Counted from the first letter of the stretch, positions 28,201 to 36,058 are shown. The stretch is DNA of 64,000 nucleotides from an uncultured Clostridia bacterium (GCA_947303185.1 CAMYXF010000004.1:62001-126000), one strand, 5' to 3'. Translations and numbers: made by a program. Notes: a model not told the origin generated them from the letters alone.

Positions 28201-28330
28201 TCAATCCGAAAACTCCAACGTAACCCAGAAGCATTGAAGCCATGACAAGAATGGCAGCAACAACAAGAAGCGTTACACCAAAACGCTTTTTCTTCGTTAT
28301 TCCGAATGTCAGACGTGCATGCTTTTTCAT
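25226..28330 (-). CDS. Large membrane-anchored extracellular protein with propeller-like and carbohydrate-binding-like parts
   Basis: This 1034-residue protein is not assigned to a family. A basic N-terminus and one membrane helix (about 18-38) anchor it outside the cell. Residues 40-470 have many short beta-repeat units (TGSVFFSQDGKNLVLMY, NGKVAVSKLPDSG), which suggest a beta-propeller. Residues 490-640 resemble a carbohydrate-binding jelly roll (FYRLSFYAMSDN, GSGSILIDNFYLG). Residues 690-950 look like an alpha/beta domain (SPWLVIGPYVNQSDIDKLLE), which recalls clan-A arabinofuranosidase-like barrels, but catalytic Glu residues could not be fixed. The first gene overlap (4 bp) couples it to the upstream CPBP protein. 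It may sense or bind surface glycans. Confidence 0.6.
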   Translation of the reverse strand: MKKHARLTFGITKKKRFGVTLLVVAAILVMASMLLGYVGVFGLRSELCEIAVSNDKAGDTFGGTGINCDLIPNINLIRDASFESSTDYSSMLVAGASDSSVFLTPDAVAAAGYDTNNCEGDTARIISIDSDGVMSEKFTGTITGFKPARLGVVTEIKDTKGLWNEDHIRYMAFYGNTAVALTTNGRMLYDVTNSQLAGIVDTDEKFVLIDSNDTGIVVASLTGSVFFSQDGKNLVLMYEPGDENRGTLCGIGSNESTFAVCYSDGTVVTVNNGKVAVSKLPDSGITSFTSDGEKFVASDNKGNIYSSSNGIIFELIGRSNLLKDDTKPIARASDGIFCFVINNSKAVIVRTDDDGCVIEDTDISKSTGAQLDSVYLTDSGLIIAGTKDKKAFAINLLTGKVAALNSENVIIENIIGVNGDKVYYDSGKEIYKSQILSEFTLEGNLEGVDIISDDILIAGHMQKAAGGMVVSAGDEKWDISDESAWNVYGEGTTVAVTDRANSGKNGARLTGNGNNVHALTQELPGLAEDNFIPGTFYRLSFYAMSDNLPEKAYCWLEGDGFGRYGIELTQLGGNYKYYSYVFAVTDQVVYAGSVRLSIAFEGSGSILIDNFYLGPDSYSTAGIPQYYADTLASGQPSAIRLNNLNIGKSGFAETSLYLMSSDSVSNSYEGTVSTAQYSEGYTAVSDYTGMSVTTSLEESLKLVKQCNSSPWLVIGPYVNQSDIDKLLEYLCGSLTSEYGGRRIDNGTALPWSRQFTRFYIEIDDSGKVFKSDVQKAAYVNYVMSMFSQSEYFSDIKDKTVFLDGMNYDGGTMMSDADNHTMEATLVANDSTETYIENIETSYVLARYDSPHVVSGTNGGEYIKKLYTSGSNCGKILSAVLTGEADFAEMMLFDCSINFVPSKYTDKDMFTGKNEFINMMTVSGLMTDFTGYEELYIDIKEPLDQSSTQNVDTFVSNVTAACFNKGPKSYMVIANASNTQQSFLINDNKLGHTDGVIRRYDDKGRLLNERAMGTEHLRHILQPGEFIIVEIVSKG

Positions 28331-29301
28331 GCGTCAGCCTCACTTCCGTCTTCTTTAACGATATCAGCTGTTTCCACAGCTTCTTCTACAGACTCTTCCT
28401 GAGCAGGAACAGTAACTGAAATTATTTCCGACTTAGCCTTAGCCTCTGCTTCCTTCTTGCGCTTTACGCTGACGAGATATGCCATCGCAAGAACTGAGAC
28501 CGGCATGAACATGATGGATGTCGTGCTGACACCTCTCATGAATGCATTGGTACTCTCCGATGGAAGCTTAAGAAACTCAAAGGACAATGTCGTCGGCAGT
28601 CCCGAACCGAAAATGTTAAATACCATGTGAAGTAATATCGGCGCAATAAGACTGTCGGTCAGATAATAGCAAGAAGAAATGATCAGGCCGCAGCCGATCG
28701 CATAACCTATATGCACTGTAAGGCCATGCATTAATCCGAAGCCGATGGCACTTAAGATTACTGCAATCCAGGGGTTAAAACCTTTTCGGAGCTGACCGAA
28801 GAAAACGCCTCTGAAAGTCATCTCTTCTGTTATGGGTACGATAAAGCTCAACGTAACGACGTAAAGGATCGAATCCCATAAAGGAATGACAACCTGAGGT
28901 ACCTCGGCAAAGCGGTCGACGCTCTCACGGTAATCCTGGATAGCATCGCTTACGGGCTTCTTATATTCGGCGATCTTCTCGGCAATGGCCAGATAAGTCG
29001 TAACAAATCCGAGCATTCCGAGACCGACAACCATCAAAGCAGCAACCTGGTCAGGTCTTAATTTGCTCATCCTGAAGATTGGCTGCTTCCTTTTGGTGCA
29101 GATCAGATTATAGACGAACATGGCAATGAAAACCAAAATGCAGGTTGCGAAATTATAAGTTCCCCTGTAGATCTTACGGTCTATGCCAAAATAAGCAAAA
29201 ACCGAGAAAACAACATATTCAAGGCAGATAAAGACAGCAAGCGCCAACGCCGCTATAAGCAATGTCCGTAACTTGATCCAGGCTTTCTGCCAAAAACTCA
29301 T
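28327..29301 (-). CDS. CPBP-family intramembrane metalloprotease
   Basis: The protein has 324 residues and about eight membrane helices. It has the CPBP (Abi/CAAX-protease) motifs: PITEEMTFRGVFF with the Glu-Glu and Arg, FGLMHG with His, and LHMVFN with the second His. These residues form the metal-dependent membrane active site of Rce1-like proteases. The C-terminal tail is acidic (about 285-324). It follows a DUF1292 gene by 2 bases and its stop overlaps the start of the large surface protein, so the two are probably made together. The substrate is unknown. Confidence 0.9.
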   Translation of the reverse strand: MSFWQKAWIKLRTLLIAALALAVFICLEYVVFSVFAYFGIDRKIYRGTYNFATCILVFIAMFVYNLICTKRKQPIFRMSKLRPDQVAALMVVGLGMLGFVTTYLAIAEKIAEYKKPVSDAIQDYRESVDRFAEVPQVVIPLWDSILYVVTLSFIVPITEEMTFRGVFFGQLRKGFNPWIAVILSAIGFGLMHGLTVHIGYAIGCGLIISSCYYLTDSLIAPILLHMVFNIFGSGLPTTLSFEFLKLPSESTNAFMRGVSTTSIMFMPVSVLAMAYLVSVKRKKEAEAKAKSEIISVTVPAQEESVEEAVETADIVKEDGSEADA

Positions 29302-29303
29302 AT

Positions 29304-29744
29304 TTACTTCTGATCTCCGGAGGATACTCCGTTCTTAGCTCTTGTCTCAGGTGCCTGCGCTCCGTAGTACCTTCTCATAAAGAACACGAAAGCCTTTTCG
29401 AGCTCTTCGCCGTCCTTAATGGAGTAGTAAACCCTGTCGCCGTTCTCACCTATTGCCGTGCGCATGATTACGAGCTCCGGCTTGGAATGGCTACCGTCAT
29501 CAGGCACGTAGTTATACATGACAACATACTCGGTCTTCATGAGCGTGAACGAATCGATGCGCGACATGTAGTAATCCTTCTTGCTGTAAGGATCCCTTAA
29601 CACGATCAGTTCGTCGTTCTTGCTGTCTTTGAGATGCTCGCCTGCGAGCTTGGCCTTGCGGTCCTTCTCGATGGCGATCTTCTTCTTAAGACCGGTAGGC
29701 TTGTTACTCGTTTTCTGATTCTTCATCGTCGCCGTAAAGCTCAT
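29304..29744 (-). CDS. DUF1292-like protein
   Basis: The protein has 146 residues, or 140 if the ATG at 29726 is used. The basic N-terminus (KPTGLKKKIAIEKDRKA) is followed by the compact beta domain (LIVLRDPYSKKDYYMSRID, YVVMYNYVPDD, DRVYYSIKDGEELEKAF) seen in DUF1292/YrzB proteins. Its start lies inside the end of the preceding DUF1292 gene (overlap 41 or 23 bp), so it is translated by coupling. Neither start has a clear ribosome site. The function is unknown. Confidence 0.7.
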   Translation of the reverse strand: MSFTATMKNQKTSNKPTGLKKKIAIEKDRKAKLAGEHLKDSKNDELIVLRDPYSKKDYYMSRIDSFTLMKTEYVVMYNYVPDDGSHSKPELVIMRTAIGENGDRVYYSIKDGEELEKAFVFFMRRYYGAQAPETRAKNGVSSGDQK

Positions 29745-30075
29745 CGCAGAGCTTTTCGTAATAATCGTAGATTACGTCTTCTTCCTTCTCGACAAGGCTC
29801 TCGAGAAGAACGTCACCGCCCTTGTCAACAAAGCGCATGATTACATAATCCTGGATGATCTCGCCGTCTTCGTCTGTCTCGTCAGTATCGAGGATGAGAA
29901 CAACGTAGTTGTTGCCGTTGAAGAGGAATGTGCTCTCAACGATAGCCTTTGTTGTCTCGCCGGTCTCCTCGTCCTTGAGTTCGATCACTCTATCGCCTTC
30001 GTCGTCGAGCTCAGCGATAGCATCAATAAGTTCGTCCTTAGGTCCGATCTCAGGCATATTGTTATCTTCTGTCAT
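29704..30075 (-). CDS. DUF1292-family protein (YrzB-like)
   Basis: This 123-residue, very acidic protein has VIELKDEETGETTKAIVES and NYVVLILDTDETDEDGEIIQ, typical of DUF1292. It ends in an Asp/Glu-rich tail. In many Bacillota this small protein is encoded immediately after ireB and ruvX, as here. AAAGGAGA precedes the ATG. The function is unknown. It overlaps the next DUF1292-like gene. Confidence 0.88.
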   Translation of the reverse strand: MTEDNNMPEIGPKDELIDAIAELDDEGDRVIELKDEETGETTKAIVESTFLFNGNNYVVLILDTDETDEDGEIIQDYVIMRFVDKGGDVLLESLVEKEEDVIYDYYEKLCDELYGDDEESENE

Positions 30076-30155
30076 AGTTTTTCTCCTTTAAGACTTACGC
30101 ACGCGCGCGTAAACATAATTTTTAATTATAACAAACAATCGGGTAACTTGCTTGA

Positions 30156-30584
30156 TTACAAAGTATTAAGGTAATCCTGCAGAATAATCTCCGCAGCGAC
30201 CTGGTCAATGACCTTCTTCTGCTTCTTGGCCTTGATATTGCTCTCGTGCAGATATCTTGAAGCAAGGACCGTCGTATAACGTTCATCCTTGAAAACAGGC
30301 TCAATGCCGCATCTTTCTGCAAGGCTCTTGCCGAAAGCTTCTGCCTTGTCCTGCGTCTCAGACCTGGTGCCGTCAGTTCTTGCCGGACGGCCCAGAACAA
30401 TGGCTTTTACGTCCATTTCCTTGATGATCTCGCATATGCGGTTTAACGCCCACTCGGGATCTTCGCCGTTCCAGTTGACCGTCTCAATGCCCCTGGCAAT
30501 TACTCTCAACTCGTCTGATACCGCGACACCTATGTGTCTGGTTCCGAAATCTATTCCCATTACTCTGCCGGGTGCACTGCCCAT
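30156..30584 (-). CDS. ruvX: Holliday-junction resolvase-like RNase H-fold protein RuvX/YqgF
   Basis: This protein of about 142 residues has the YqgF motifs MGIDFGTRHIGVAVSD, VLGRPARTDGTRS, DERYTTVLA and the final Asp segment IDQVAAEIILQDYL. The family acts on Holliday junctions or in 16S rRNA 5'-end processing. I chose the ATG at 30584, with AAGGA 9 bases upstream. A longer reading would begin within the terminator hairpin of ireB. It follows ireB and precedes DUF1292, a conserved arrangement. Confidence 0.93.
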   Translation of the reverse strand: MGSAPGRVMGIDFGTRHIGVAVSDELRVIARGIETVNWNGEDPEWALNRICEIIKEMDVKAIVLGRPARTDGTRSETQDKAEAFGKSLAERCGIEPVFKDERYTTVLASRYLHESNIKAKKQKKVIDQVAAEIILQDYLNTL

Positions 30585-30602
30585 AATCCTATATCCTTTC
30601 GA

Positions 30603-30631
30603 AAACAAAAAATAAGGCGGCATAAGCCGCC
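30603..30631 (-). terminator. Intrinsic terminator between ireB and ruvX
   Basis: On the minus strand GGCGGC (30626-30631) and GCCGCC (30616-30621) form a 6-bp stem with a 4-base loop followed by TTATTTTTTGTTTT. It divides an otherwise conserved gene cluster. Confidence 0.85.
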
Positions 30632-30663
30632 GGTACCGCTTATCATCGGTATCTTAAACCCTT

Positions 30664-30912
30664 TTACAGTCTGGAGCAATAATCGTTGATGATTACCTCA
30701 AGAAGCTCGTCTCTGTCGATTCTCTTGATGAGACCTCTTGCTCCCTTGTAGTTGGTGATATACGTAGGGTCGCCGGAAATAAAATATCCGACCAGCTGAT
30801 TGATAGGGTTGTAGCCCTTTTCCTTCAACGCGCTCAATACATAAGACATCAGAGCGTGTACATCAGCGGTTCTATCACCGGATAAATCAAATTTTGCTGT
30901 GTTACTGTCCAC
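30664..30912 (-). CDS. ireB: IreB-family regulatory phosphoprotein (DUF965)
   Basis: The protein has about 82 residues and the full family pattern: FDLSGDRTADVHALM, KGYNPINQLVGYFISGDP and YITNYKGARGLIKRIDRDEL. In Enterococcus, IreB is the target of the Ser/Thr kinase IreK and controls cephalosporin tolerance; the Thr in DRTADV is near the expected phospho-sites. GTG at 30912 lies 6 bases after GGGGG and is my choice; a TTG at 30918 touches that run. No kinase gene is in the window. Confidence 0.93.
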   Translation of the reverse strand: MDSNTAKFDLSGDRTADVHALMSYVLSALKEKGYNPINQLVGYFISGDPTYITNYKGARGLIKRIDRDELLEVIINDYCSRL

Positions 30913-31028
30913 AGACAACCCCCAAATGAAGTTTTCTTAATGGTTTCATTCTAACACAGTAAATATTAAATGTTATAAAGATTTGATTAATTTTTTACGC
31001 TAAAAGTCTAAAAAGTTACGCATGCAGT

Positions 31029-31146
31029 GGCTCCGAGATACGGTAACCCCTCAGGCTATAGCCGTACTTTTAGCCGGATTTTTAGCAGTATTGTTTTCGA
31101 AAATACGGCATCCGATACGGCTGCCACCGTACTTTTGCCGTATTTT
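31029..31146. repeat. Inverted and direct repeats at the 3' end of mtaB
   Basis: AAAATACGGC (31100-31109) is the reverse complement of GCCGTATTTT (31137-31146). Inside it TACGG (31116-31120) pairs with CCGTA (31127-31131). CCGTACTTTT occurs at 31062-31071 and 31127-31136, and GATACGG at 31037 and 31114. It can act as the mtaB terminator on the minus strand, but the amount of repetition exceeds a simple terminator. Confidence 0.6.
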
Positions 31147-32468
31147 TACTTACCAAGCTTCATAAGGCATGTCTCTTTGTCAGAAGCGGTAATCACGCCT
31201 TTTGCGATATCGCCTCTCGAAAACTCCCTGCCTTCACAGTCTGCAAAAGTCCTTATGTAATTGGCCGTATAACCCTCTGCGACCATCTTTCCGTCTTTTT
31301 CTTCGATCTTCTCGATTAGGATGTCTGCTTCTTTTCCGTTCATCGCAGCAGCAAATTCGGCTGAAAGCCTGTCAGACACTTCGATCAGGCGCTTTGCCCT
31401 TGCTTTTCTTACAGACATGTCGATCTGCGGCATATCTGCAGCCTTAGTGCCTTCCCTTACCGAATACGGGAAAACATGGATCTTCGCAAACTTAAGCTTC
31501 TCTGCATATGCAATTGTCTCTTCAAATTCTTCCTCAGTCTCTCCCGGGAAACCGGTGATGATGTCCGTAGTCAGGGACATGTCAGGAAATTCGGCTCTTA
31601 ACGCGTTTACGCGGTCTTCGTATTCAGCTGTATCGTATTTCCTGTTCATGCGCTTGAGGACCGTGTCAGAGCCGCTCTGGAGCGACAGATGGAAGTGCGG
31701 ACAAAGGTGCTTTAATTCCTTAAGTCCTAAGATGAATTCAGGTGTCATGGACTTAGGTTCGAGAGAGCCGAGTCTCAGTCTTTCGATTCCCGGTACTGCA
31801 TCGATCTTCTTGAGAAGGTCTAAAAGCGCAGTTATATCTTTGCCCTGATCTTTGCCGTAAGAACAAAGATGTATGCCGGATACGATGATCTCCTTATATC
31901 CGTTCTGAGCTAAGAATTCAGCCTCTTTGACACATGCCTCTTCACTTCTGCTTACTACTCTTCCTCTTGCATAAGGAATGATGCAGTAAGTACAGAAATT
32001 GTTGCAGCCGTCTTCTACTTTGATGAACGCTCTCGTTCCTTCAGGTGATAAGACGGTTCCGAAATCGTGATATTCATCGGTCTTGCTGACTTCAGGTCTT
32101 ACGTGGCTTGTCTTGTGGTCAAGCGCATTGTTTTCGCGTGCTTTAAGGAACTCTTCGACTCGTGTGACGACCGTGTTCTTTTCGCGAGTTCCGATAACGA
32201 TATCCGCAGGCACTTCGCCGTTGGAGATCTCGGATGAACAGCCCATCGCGACGATGACTGCGGAAGGGTTGTTCTTGGCCATTCTTCTTAACATCTGGTT
32301 GGACTTACGGTCGGCCTCACCCGTTACGGAACAGGTGTTTACGATGCATACGTCAGCCTCTTCGGGAGAATCGACATTAATATGCCCATTATCAAGAAAC
32401 AGGCGCCTTGCGGCGTCTGTCTCATATTGATTAACTCTGCATCCTAATGTTAAGAAATAGACTTTCAT
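31146..32468 (-). CDS. mtaB: tRNA t6A37 methylthiotransferase MtaB
   Basis: This 440-residue radical-SAM enzyme adds a methylthio group to t6A37 of tRNAs. The N-terminal UPF0004 domain holds three cluster cysteines (LGCRVNQYE, IVNTCSVT, AMGCSSE). The radical-SAM loop reads CNNFCTYCIIP, and a C-terminal TRAM-like domain follows at about 375-440. The start overlaps the aspS stop (TAATG), so the two are one operon under the aspS T-box. A CysxxxCysxxCys and family length distinguish it from MiaB and RimO. Confidence 0.93.
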   Translation of the reverse strand: MKVYFLTLGCRVNQYETDAARRLFLDNGHINVDSPEEADVCIVNTCSVTGEADRKSNQMLRRMAKNNPSAVIVAMGCSSEISNGEVPADIVIGTREKNTVVTRVEEFLKARENNALDHKTSHVRPEVSKTDEYHDFGTVLSPEGTRAFIKVEDGCNNFCTYCIIPYARGRVVSRSEEACVKEAEFLAQNGYKEIIVSGIHLCSYGKDQGKDITALLDLLKKIDAVPGIERLRLGSLEPKSMTPEFILGLKELKHLCPHFHLSLQSGSDTVLKRMNRKYDTAEYEDRVNALRAEFPDMSLTTDIITGFPGETEEEFEETIAYAEKLKFAKIHVFPYSVREGTKAADMPQIDMSVRKARAKRLIEVSDRLSAEFAAAMNGKEADILIEKIEEKDGKMVAEGYTANYIRTFADCEGREFSRGDIAKGVITASDKETCLMKLGK

Positions 32469-34216
32469 TACTGTCTGATCTTGATGTGTGTCTCTCTGAG
32501 CTGCTGCTCTGTAACTTCGCCCGGAGCGCCGCAGAGGAGATCCTGTGCATTACCGTTCATAGGGAATGCGATAACTTCTCTGATGTTCTCCTCACCGCGA
32601 AGGATCATGATCATACGGTCAACGCCCGGAGCCATACCAGCGTGCGGCGGAGCGCCGAACTGGAATGCACTGTAGAGAGCGCCGAACTTTGTCTTGAGCT
32701 CTTCTTCAGAATATCCTGCGATCTCGAATGCCTTCTTCATGATGTCGAGGTCATGGTTTCTTACAGCACCGGATGAGAGCTCGATACCGTTGCAGACGAT
32801 GTCGTACTGGTAAGCGAGGATCTCTTCAGGCTTCTTTGTATTGAGTGCTTCAAGGCCGCCCTGAGGCATGGAGAAAGGATTGTGAGTGAAGATGTACTTC
32901 TTTGTCTCAGCATCCCATTCATACATCGGGAAGTCGTTAACGAAGCAGAATCTGAATGCGTTCTTTTCGATGAGGTCGAGTCTTGCGCCAAGCTCGTTTC
33001 TGATCTTGCCTGCGCACTCGTTTGCGCGCGCCTCGTTGTCAGCGATGAAGAAGATCGTATCGCCTGCCTGGAGGCCTGCCATATCCTTGAGTTCAGTCTT
33101 CATGTCATCAGGAATGAACTTGTCGATAGGTCCCTTGTAGCTCATGTCTTCGAGAACTTCGAGGTAGCCAAGGCCGCCCATTCCGAGCTCGTCCTGAGCG
33201 AACTTGAGCATCTTCTCGTGCTGGCCCTTTGAAAGCTTAGCGTGAACGTTGATGGCACGAACTGTCTTTCCGTGGAAAGCCTTGAATGTGCATCTTTCGA
33301 AGAACTCGGAAACGTCAATGATTCTAAGAGGGTTTCTGAGGTCGGGCTTATCTGAACCGAACTCGAGCATTGCCTGCTTGTAGGAGATTACCGGATAAGG
33401 TGCAGCAGTAACCTGTGCGCCTTCGGGTGCGAACTTCTCGAATGCAGCTGTGAGAACTTCCTCACCTGCTCTGAATACGTCTTCCTGTGTGGCAAAGCTC
33501 ATCTCGAAGTCGAGCTGGTAGAACTCTCCCGGTGATCTGTCTGCTCTTGCATCCTCGTCTCTGAAGCAGGGAGCGATCTGGAAGTACTTATCGAATCCTG
33601 AAACCATCAGGAGCTGCTTGAACTGCTGGGGTGCCTGCGGAAGCGCATAGAACTTACCCTTCCACTTTCTGGAAGGAACGATGTAGTCTCTTGCGCCCTC
33701 AGGTGAAGATGAAGTAAGGATAGGAGTCTGGATCTCAAGGAAGCCCATCTCTGTCATCTTCTGTCTAAGGAATGCGATTACGTTAGATCTGAAGATGATG
33801 TTGTCCTTAACCTTCTGGTTTCTGAGGTCGAGATAACGGTACTTAAGTCTTACGTCCTCTCTGATCTCCTTGGATGTCATGATCTCGAAAGGAAGCTGGC
33901 TGTATACCTTACCAAGAACGTCAACGGAATGAGCCTCAAGCTCGATAGTACCTGTTGCGATCTTGGGGTTATATGTCTCCTCGTCTCTGTGCTCGATCTT
34001 ACCTGCGATTGAGATGCACTCTTCCTTAACGAGTCCGTCAAGAAGACTTGTGTCACGCATAACGACCTGAAGTGTGCCGTACATGTCTCTCAAATCGATG
34101 AAAGAAACGCCGCCGTGGTCTCTGATGTTTTCGATCCATCCGCATACACGGAGTTCAGTTCCTACGTCCTTCTCTGACAGGGAGCTGATGATCCTGTCTC
34201 TGTACTGGTTTGCCAT
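32468..34216 (-). CDS. aspS: Aspartate--tRNA ligase
   Basis: This protein of about 582 residues charges tRNA(Asp). It has an N-terminal OB fold (about 1-105: LRVCGWIENIRDHGGVSFIDLRD, quoted in part VCGWIENIRDHGG), a class II core with motif 2 (CFRDEDARADRSPGEF) and motif 3 (GAPPHAGMAPGVDRM), and a GAD insertion around 290-410. The ATG at 34216 follows AAAGGA by about 7 bases; longer readings would run into the T-box leader. It leads the aspS-mtaB operon. Confidence 0.97.
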   Translation of the reverse strand: MANQYRDRIISSLSEKDVGTELRVCGWIENIRDHGGVSFIDLRDMYGTLQVVMRDTSLLDGLVKEECISIAGKIEHRDEETYNPKIATGTIELEAHSVDVLGKVYSQLPFEIMTSKEIREDVRLKYRYLDLRNQKVKDNIIFRSNVIAFLRQKMTEMGFLEIQTPILTSSSPEGARDYIVPSRKWKGKFYALPQAPQQFKQLLMVSGFDKYFQIAPCFRDEDARADRSPGEFYQLDFEMSFATQEDVFRAGEEVLTAAFEKFAPEGAQVTAAPYPVISYKQAMLEFGSDKPDLRNPLRIIDVSEFFERCTFKAFHGKTVRAINVHAKLSKGQHEKMLKFAQDELGMGGLGYLEVLEDMSYKGPIDKFIPDDMKTELKDMAGLQAGDTIFFIADNEARANECAGKIRNELGARLDLIEKNAFRFCFVNDFPMYEWDAETKKYIFTHNPFSMPQGGLEALNTKKPEEILAYQYDIVCNGIELSSGAVRNHDLDIMKKAFEIAGYSEEELKTKFGALYSAFQFGAPPHAGMAPGVDRMIMILRGEENIREVIAFPMNGNAQDLLCGAPGEVTEQQLRETHIKIRQ

Positions 34217-34234
34217 ATTCCAATCCTTTCTTCG

Positions 34235-34466
34235 GGGAAACAAAAAACGCCCCGAACTTAAATCTCCTTTAAGTTCAGGACGAACAAAACATGTCCGCGG
34301 TGCCACCTGATTTACTTCGCGAAAAGCGAAATCTCTTTAAACCGGAATGCTGCTAGAGTTGTTATTCGTCAGTGGCCTCTTTCCGCTCTGCCTTTCAGCC
34401 CGGGGGCAAAGCTCTCTGAAGGCGACATACCACGACTACTGGGGTCTCCGTCATCGCATAATGCGT
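34235..34466 (-). promoter_or_regulatory. T-box leader of aspS
   Basis: On the minus strand the T-box core AGGTGGCACCGCGG (34295-34308) is exact. A terminator follows: GAACTTAAA pairs with TTTAAGTTC (34254-34277), and the stem is followed by a T run (34242-34247). A long structured stem I region lies upstream, with a GAC (Asp) triplet at 34368-34370 as candidate specifier. Uncharged tRNA(Asp) should therefore raise aspS and mtaB expression. Confidence 0.93.
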
Positions 34467-34467
34467 A

Positions 34468-34497
34468 ATACTACATCATTTAAAAGCCCGTTGTCAA
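34468..34497 (-). promoter_or_regulatory. Promoter of the aspS leader
   Basis: On the minus strand a perfect TTGACA (34492-34497) and TAGTAT (34468-34473) are 18 bases apart, just upstream of the T-box leader. Confidence 0.65.
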
Positions 34498-34512
34498 TAT
34501 AATAAACTTGAC

Positions 34513-34538
34513 AAAAAAAACCGGGATTGCTCCCGGTT
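34513..34538 (-). terminator. Intrinsic terminator of the acidic lipoprotein gene
   Basis: On the minus strand AACCGGGA and TCCCGGTT form an 8-bp stem with a 4-base loop, followed by eight T. It is 15 bases after the stop at 34553. Confidence 0.9.
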
Positions 34539-34552
34539 TGAAAGGTTTATGT

Positions 34553-35368
34553 TTATTCCACCCACCTGTATATCCAGACGGTACTTGATTCACAACCGTA
34601 GAACGAATAACACATCAGATCGCCCTTTTCGTCGCCGGGATCAAATATCCTGTATACTTCAATGGATTCAACGTATTCATTGCCGCATGTATCCATGGCA
34701 CAATAATTCGGAGCATTGTCATCAGTGGGCAAAAACTTAATTCCCGATGTGCCGAAAACAGACTTCGTGGGATCGTACGGACCGTCGAAATACATGGCCG
34801 CCATGGCTTCGAACAGATAATCCGCACCATCGGACATCGACAGTGAAACATGGTAAACATAAGTCACGCCCGGATCTATCCTTCCCGGCACTTCTGAACA
34901 GGTTGCTGTAAACTCGCAGCTCTGGGCATCGTGATAACCGTTATCCGGAAGATAATCCGAGTATGAGTGGATATATTCGTCTGCACCGTATGTCGTCTGA
35001 TAGTCAGGAACATCATGATGAGGTTCAGCCCTGATTATCTTCGTATCGACAAGTTCCCAGTAACCGGCAGATGCTTCGGTTTCAGTGACCATTACGATCT
35101 CAGTTTCCAATTCGGTTTCGGTCTCAGTTTCTGTTTCTCTTCCTTTCTGGCTTGCATCTGAATCACCCCAGCCGCCGGAATTTCTGTCGTCCTTATCCTT
35201 GCCCTTATCTTCATCTTCGTCATCGTCATATTCATAACGGTCATCGTCATCATCATCGCGGTGACGTTTGCTGGTTCCGTTTGTGGTAAAGCCGCAGGAA
35301 GAAAGCACGCCTAATACCATTACCAGAGAAGTAAGCAAAGCTAAGATCCTTATTCGTTTACTTATCAC
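34553..35368 (-). CDS. Lipoprotein with Asp- and Glu/Thr-rich low-complexity linker
   Basis: This protein of about 271 residues has a lipoprotein signal (VLGVLSSCGF). Asp-rich tracts (about 35-65) and a repeated Glu-Thr tract (ETETETETELETE) follow, and then a folded domain of about 170 residues (GYHDAQSCEFTATCSE, VTYVYHVSLSM, IYRWVE). GTG at 35368 is the likely start, 8 bases after AGGAGG; the GTG at 35377 overlaps that site. The folded domain is not recognised. The acidic tracts probably form an extended spacer across the cell wall, possibly binding cations. Confidence 0.72.
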   Translation of the reverse strand: MISKRIRILALLTSLVMVLGVLSSCGFTTNGTSKRHRDDDDDDRYEYDDDEDEDKGKDKDDRNSGGWGDSDASQKGRETETETETELETEIVMVTETEASAGYWELVDTKIIRAEPHHDVPDYQTTYGADEYIHSYSDYLPDNGYHDAQSCEFTATCSEVPGRIDPGVTYVYHVSLSMSDGADYLFEAMAAMYFDGPYDPTKSVFGTSGIKFLPTDDNAPNYCAMDTCGNEYVESIEVYRIFDPGDEKGDLMCYSFYGCESSTVWIYRWVE

Positions 35369-35519
35369 TTTCAACACCTCCTTATACTGTTATGAAAAAC
35401 CAATAATGGACTATAAGATTAGTATAGTTTGAACTTAAGCCCTAAACCAATAATCAAAAGGTGAATTTGCTGTAAGTATTCTATTAACGGATACAGAATA
35501 GGATTTCTAAACCAAAGTT

Positions 35520-36044
35520 TCAGTAGACTCCACGATCCAGCGCACGTTCAATGGCCTGTCTGGCTTCAGAGTATCTCCTGCTTTCAGGATCCTTGCTGCC
35601 GCCTGCATTATATCCGCCTGACTGATGAACGCCGTCCGAAGTCTCAACGCGGATATAGTAAGTCGAGGCATCCATAGTACCGTTATTCGTAAATTCTTCC
35701 AGAAGAGTCATGAAGTCTGCCTCAGTCAGACCATCTACCATACTCTTCCAGTTCTCTTCCGTCATCTCAGATTCGGTTACTTCATAGTTGTCTTCAGAAG
35801 GCAGTTCGCCTGCAAAGTAATCATAGTCCTTGCCGTCTTCCGGCCAGATAGTATAATGCGTGACTTTAAGATCGTCGGTGATGACATACATTTCCACTTC
35901 CTGAATGTCTCCGCAATAGATCAGATATGTGACCTTCTTCACATCCAAAGGTTCCTTTTTGGACTGACCGAAGCAGCCGGCAAATGCGAGTACACAAAGC
36001 ACTGCAGCAAGAATTGATACAAATATCTTCTTAAGCTTTTCCAT
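35520..36044 (-). CDS. Small lipoprotein of unknown function
   Basis: The protein has about 174 residues. The signal peptide ends in LAFAGCFGQ, a standard lipobox. The mature domain contains VKKVTYLIYCGDIQEVEMYVI, YYIRVETSDGVHQSGGYN and an acidic helix TEENWKSMVDGLTEADF (some quoted in part). It is not recognised. The start at 36044 begins the signal peptide. It lies 14 bases after the stop of the 77-residue protein gene, so the two may be co-transcribed with RNase R. Confidence 0.72.
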   Translation of the reverse strand: MEKLKKIFVSILAAVLCVLAFAGCFGQSKKEPLDVKKVTYLIYCGDIQEVEMYVITDDLKVTHYTIWPEDGKDYDYFAGELPSEDNYEVTESEMTEENWKSMVDGLTEADFMTLLEEFTNNGTMDASTYYIRVETSDGVHQSGGYNAGGSKDPESRRYSEARQAIERALDRGVY

Positions 36045-36058
36045 TACCGTTATTTCCT

